Below, one piece after another: positions 61,096-64,000 of a stretch of 64,000 bases of DNA. A model generated the notes under the pieces. The model did no database searches. It was not told the origin of the DNA and was given only the letters and a program-made list of their open reading frames with translations. Source of the stretch: UBA10329 sp964500205. Its GTDB lineage: Bacteria; Bacteroidota; Bacteroidia; UBA10329. The first letter of the stretch is position 1; each line of letters opens with the position of its first letter. Made by a program: the position numbers and the translations under genes. The DNA lies in contig CAZCNS010000002.1 of assembly GCA_964500205.1 (NCBI GenBank), positions 310,001-374,000 of the forward strand, given 5' to 3'.

Positions 61096-61641
61096 TCAAT
61101 CTCCCTTGCGTATGAAGGTGCCGATATGCACGGGAGCATGGTCGCGGCCATAGTGCTCGAAGTGGCGCCTGAGGGCAAAGGTCGTGCTGGTGAAGGCGAT
61201 GTCATCCCACGGCACATCCTGCTCTGCAAAGAACTCCACATCCAGACTCTCGGTAGTGGTGCCCTCGGATCGGTGCAGCAGTTGGGCGCGATAGATCACA
61301 TACACCTGATTGACCTTCGGAAGGTTGTAAATGCAATGCAGCACCGGGCCGGTCACCTTGACCAATGCCTCCTCCCATGTCTCGCGCACTGCCCCCTGCT
61401 GCACTGTCTCCCCGTTCTCCAAGAATCCGCAGGGAAGATTCCAGAGACCATAGCGCGGTTCGATGGCCCGTTTGCAAAGCAGCACACGACCCACTTCATC
61501 TGTCACCAGACAGCCCACGATCATCTTGGGGTTGGTGTAGTGAATGGCCCCGCAATTCCCGCAGACATGCCGCTCGAAGTTGTCGCCCTCTGGCACTTCC
61601 AAACGGAGGTCAGCCGAACCGCATGTGCTGCAGAAGTTCAT
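61096..61641 (-). CDS. Nudix hydrolase with N-terminal zinc ribbon
   Basis: This 181-residue protein has an N-terminal zinc ribbon (CSTCGS...CGNCG, residues 4-32) and a Nudix box starting GFLENGE near residue 73 with RETWEE. The usual glycine after EEx is Leu here, a small departure. Related zinc-ribbon Nudix enzymes hydrolyse NADH or ADP-ribose-type diphosphates; the substrate is unproven. Its ATG lies ten bases from a weak heptamer array. Confidence 0.85.
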   Translation of the reverse strand: MNFCSTCGSADLRLEVPEGDNFERHVCGNCGAIHYTNPKMIVGCLVTDEVGRVLLCKRAIEPRYGLWNLPCGFLENGETVQQGAVRETWEEALVKVTGPVLHCIYNLPKVNQVYVIYRAQLLHRSEGTTTESLDVEFFAEQDVPWDDIAFTSTTFALRRHFEHYGRDHAPVHIGTFIRKGD

Positions 61642-61650
61642 TGAAGAGAA

Positions 61651-61678
61651 GGGAATAGAGAATAACGATTACAGATTG
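61651..61678. repeat. weak heptamer array upstream of the Nudix gene
   Basis: Four degenerate heptamers (GGGAATA, GAGAATA, ACGATTA, CAGATTG) lie just 5' of the Nudix start. The similarity is low, so this may be chance. Confidence 0.35.
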
Positions 61679-61741
61679 AGGAGGCATCGAACAGTATCTG
61701 GGATGGGTTACAAATGGTTGCCTTCATTCGATATTTCACCA

Positions 61742-62596
61742 TCAAAGGGGGAAAGTAACACCTGCCAGCAGCATTGCCTCAGTGAACCTTTCGTTATCAA
61801 TACCACTCACTGCACCCACAGAGCCGAGGAATTCCAACACGCGTTCGGTGGGCATGTTGCCCGTAAGGTCGTCCTTGGCCATGGGGCATCCGCCAAAGCC
61901 TTTAATGGCTGAGTCGAATCTGCGCACTCCGCTGTCCCAAGCCGCTTGGAGCTTAGGCTGCCAAGTGTCGGGTGTGGTGTGCAGGTGCGCACCAACGGTG
62001 GCCGTTCCGTTCAGCCCCTTCAGTCCGTTAAAGACCGCGCTGATGCTCTCCGGGTCTGATGAACCGATGGTGTCGGACGGCATCAGCACGTCAGCACCCA
62101 CCTCGGCCAGCCTTGCAGCCCAATCGCTGACGATTGCGGCACTCCATTCATCGCCATACGGATTGCCGAATGCCATACTTAGGTAGATGATGAGGCCCTT
62201 TCCATGCTTGGTGCAGAGCTCCTTGGTCTCCTTCACACGGTCGAGCGCCTGCTCGCGGCTGGCGTTGGTGTTGCGCTGCTGAAAGGTCTCTGATACCGAG
62301 AAAGGGAACCCGAGCAGATCCACCCGCTCGTGGTTGCACGCGTCCTGCGCGCCCCGCACGTTGGCCACAATGACCGAAAGCAACGTTTCGGATGTGTCCA
62401 AACAATCAAGCACCTCGGCAGTGTCCTGCATCTGCGGGATGGCCTTGGGCGAAACGAAGCTTCCGCAGTCCAAGGTGTGGAAGCCACATTTCAACAAAGC
62501 ATTGATGTACAACACTTTCTTCTCCGTGGAAATGAATTCGTGAATGCCCTGCATGGCATCGCGGGGGCATTCCACCAGTTGTAGGTCATTGCTCAT
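61742..62596 (-). CDS. hydroxymethylglutaryl-CoA lyase
   Basis: This 284-residue TIM-barrel enzyme should cleave 3-hydroxy-3-methylglutaryl-CoA to acetoacetate and acetyl-CoA, the last step of leucine breakdown. It has LVECPRDAMQG at the N-terminus (Arg-Asp catalytic pair), LKCGFHTLDCGSFVSPKAIPQM, HLHTTPD with metal-binding His, and the glycine-rich loop GFGGCPMAKDDLTGN with the catalytic Cys. A role in related DRE-TIM chemistry is less likely. Confidence 0.88.
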   Translation of the reverse strand: MSNDLQLVECPRDAMQGIHEFISTEKKVLYINALLKCGFHTLDCGSFVSPKAIPQMQDTAEVLDCLDTSETLLSVIVANVRGAQDACNHERVDLLGFPFSVSETFQQRNTNASREQALDRVKETKELCTKHGKGLIIYLSMAFGNPYGDEWSAAIVSDWAARLAEVGADVLMPSDTIGSSDPESISAVFNGLKGLNGTATVGAHLHTTPDTWQPKLQAAWDSGVRRFDSAIKGFGGCPMAKDDLTGNMPTERVLEFLGSVGAVSGIDNERFTEAMLLAGVTFPL

Positions 62597-62647
62597 GCTG
62601 CGAAGCTACGGAGACGGATAATTTGACAAAGACAGAAAACATCATGT

Positions 62648-63265
62648 TCAACCCTCCACGCGAGCATAAGGGTAACGGGCCATCTCTTGCAGGCGATAGT
62701 AGCCGTCAACCCCGGAGATGCCCACGCTGTTGGCCGCCTCCAGGTTCAATTGAAGGTCAGCGTTCAACAGGCCGTCATCCAGATGGACATGTTTCACCTT
62801 GCCGATGATCAGCACCGTGCCATTGGCCGCGATGGGCACCTCCTCCACCAGCTCCAGACCAATGCGCACCGGACTCTCTGCCACGAAAGGCGCAGGGAAA
62901 TCCTCCATCATCAGTGGGGAGAAACCGCACGCATCAAACTCCGACACCTCGCGATCGAAACGGGCCGAGGTGCGGTGGGCCTGCTCGGTGAGGTGCGCAG
63001 GCACATGATTGATCGTGTAATGCCGCGTGGCAATGATGTTCTCGTATGTATCCCTGCGGTGGCCCACATGCGGACGTACGAACATGCCCAGCAGCGCAGG
63101 GCTGCTGCCGAGATGCACCACCGAGCTGAAGATGGCAAGGTTGGTTACCCCGTCACCGGAAATGGTGCCGATCAGGTTGGCCGGTTTCACACCTGTGATG
63201 GCGTTGATCAGGTTGAGTCTCGGGATGCGGTCGAGGCCCGTGATGTCACTCTCAGTGAAATGCAT
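62648..63265 (-). CDS. flavin reductase-like FMN-binding protein
   Basis: This 205-residue protein has the split-barrel flavin reductase pattern: LINAITGVKPANLIGTISGDGVTNLAIFSSVVHLGSSPALLG near residue 18, and FARPHVGHRRDTYENI-like and HYTINHV segments. It probably binds FMN; the partner oxygenase is unknown. It is divergent from kynureninase; flavin-dependent kynurenine monooxygenase uses its own reductant, so a functional link is not assumed. Confidence 0.78.
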   Translation of the reverse strand: MHFTESDITGLDRIPRLNLINAITGVKPANLIGTISGDGVTNLAIFSSVVHLGSSPALLGMFVRPHVGHRRDTYENIIATRHYTINHVPAHLTEQAHRTSARFDREVSEFDACGFSPLMMEDFPAPFVAESPVRIGLELVEEVPIAANGTVLIIGKVKHVHLDDGLLNADLQLNLEAANSVGISGVDGYYRLQEMARYPYARVEG

Positions 63266-63449
63266 GGATGATTGCTTTGAAGGTCAAAGGAACGATGAGC
63301 ACGCAGATGAGGAGCACTTGCGGTGTTTCCTGCTGAACGACAACACCGAGGCACTATTGTTCCGATACGATGTCCTTTTCACAAGCACGATGACACGAAA
63401 TGACCTCCATCAGCGCAGCACAGCCCGACACTTTGCGACATTTGCCGAC

Positions 63450-64000
63450 ATGGCAGATATTTTTTCTAAAGAACATGCGCAGCAACTCGATGCTGCCGAT
63501 GCACTGAGCGGCTACCGCGACCTTTTTCACCATCCGAGGATCAATGGCAAGGAGGCGGTCTATTTCTGCGGCAACTCGCTGGGCCTGCAGCCCAAGACCG
63601 TGAAAGACGCGCTGGCGCAAGAACTGGACGACTGGGCAGAACATGCCGTGGAAGGGCATTTCAAGGCCAAGAAACCGTGGTTCAGCTATCAGGACATGTT
63701 CGCAGGGCCGCTGGGCAGGCTGGTGGGCGCAAAGCCGGAAGAGGTGACCGCCATGAACGCACTGACGGTGAACCTGCACCTGCTCATGGTGTCTTTCTAC
63801 CGCCCTACCTCCACACGCTACCGCATTGTGTGCGAGGCAAAGGCGTTCCCGTCCGACCAGTATGCACTGGAATCGCAGGTGCGTTTTCATGGCCTCGACC
63901 CGAAGTATGCCATCATCGAAGTGGCTCCGAGGGCGGGCGAGCACCTGATACGCCATGAGGACATTCTCGCTGCCATAGCACAGCACGGTGAATCGGTGGC
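63450..64000 (+). CDS. kynU: kynureninase, 3' end beyond the window
   Basis: Kynureninase cleaves kynurenine or 3-hydroxykynurenine to anthranilate or 3-hydroxyanthranilate and alanine, with pyridoxal phosphate. The 183 visible residues carry the family start FCGNSLGLQPKTV, LDDWAEHAVEGHF, MNALTVNLHLLMVSFYRPT and EAKAFPSDQYALESQ. The lysine that binds the cofactor would lie outside the window. ATG 63450 places the family match about 12 residues in; an in-frame ATG at 63390 would add 20 residues. Confidence 0.9.
   Translation, partial: MADIFSKEHAQQLDAADALSGYRDLFHHPRINGKEAVYFCGNSLGLQPKTVKDALAQELDDWAEHAVEGHFKAKKPWFSYQDMFAGPLGRLVGAKPEEVTAMNALTVNLHLLMVSFYRPTSTRYRIVCEAKAFPSDQYALESQVRFHGLDPKYAIIEVAPRAGEHLIRHEDILAAIAQHGESV

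Overview
The window comes from a member of the Bacteroidota, most likely order Flavobacteriales with a fairly high GC content (about half or a little more by eye). The evidence is a type IX secretion/gliding block (gldJ, porU, porV, two PorP/SprF-family genes, one cargo protein with a C-terminal sorting region), promoters of the TAnnTTTG type, sparse Shine-Dalgarno sites, the tuf-secE-nusG-rplKAJL-rpoBC order, and a bacteroidete-type carotenoid cluster.

Layout. 0-1.5 kb: the start of a secreted protein and an ethanolamine permease. 1.5-4.6 kb: a scarred region with a 114-bp duplication, a 21-bp repeat array that reverses orientation, a PorP/SprF gene broken by one nonsense codon, and a convergent Hpy99I-like restriction-modification pair. 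4.6-13.2 kb: B12-dependent ribonucleotide reductase (nrdJ) divergent from crtI-crtB-crtD-cruF-crtZ-crtYcd, which should make a saproxanthin-type monocyclic 1'-hydroxy carotenoid. 13.2-19.8 kb: a small possibly leaderless ORF, an acetyltransferase-nitrilase fusion, a 2-hydroxyacid dehydrogenase, a secreted collagen-like protein, a TPR-PP2C phosphatase and a DUF3467 protein. 19.8-35.7 kb, all on the minus strand: murF, xerC, hpf, four tRNAs, tuf, tRNA-Trp, secE, nusG, L11, L1, L10, L7/L12, rpoB, rpoC, closed by a strong terminator. 35.7-44 kb: gldJ and porP/sprF divergent from porU-porV. 44-45.8 kb: an MNT-HEPN toxin-antitoxin pair lodged at the start of ispF, flanked by a 43-bp duplication of the ispF 5' end; then ispF and cdd. 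45.9-48.7 kb: pyruvate dehydrogenase E1 alpha and E2 separated by a four-helix-bundle (S23/IVP) gene. 48.7-64 kb: a mechanosensitive channel, a response regulator, an enoyl-CoA hydratase, envelope proteins, a phosphoesterase, a methyltransferase, map, a HAD protein, a Nudix protein, HMG-CoA lyase, a flavin reductase and the start of kynureninase.

The most unusual signal is a set of degenerate tandem heptanucleotide arrays. Each locus has its own motif (for example GATTGCT, GCTTGCG, AGTAAGG, CCTTACC, GAAAATG, GCTGAAA, AATCGGC, TCGTCCC) but all keep a 7-bp step. They lie against start or stop codons between 45.8 and 61.7 kb, flank the four-helix-bundle gene in opposite orientations, and make up most of the linker of the E2 protein. 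Together with the MNT-HEPN insertion and the duplicated PorP 3' end, they point to an active, poorly described process that adds short repeats and duplicates gene ends. All calls come from reading the sequence; no database search was run.
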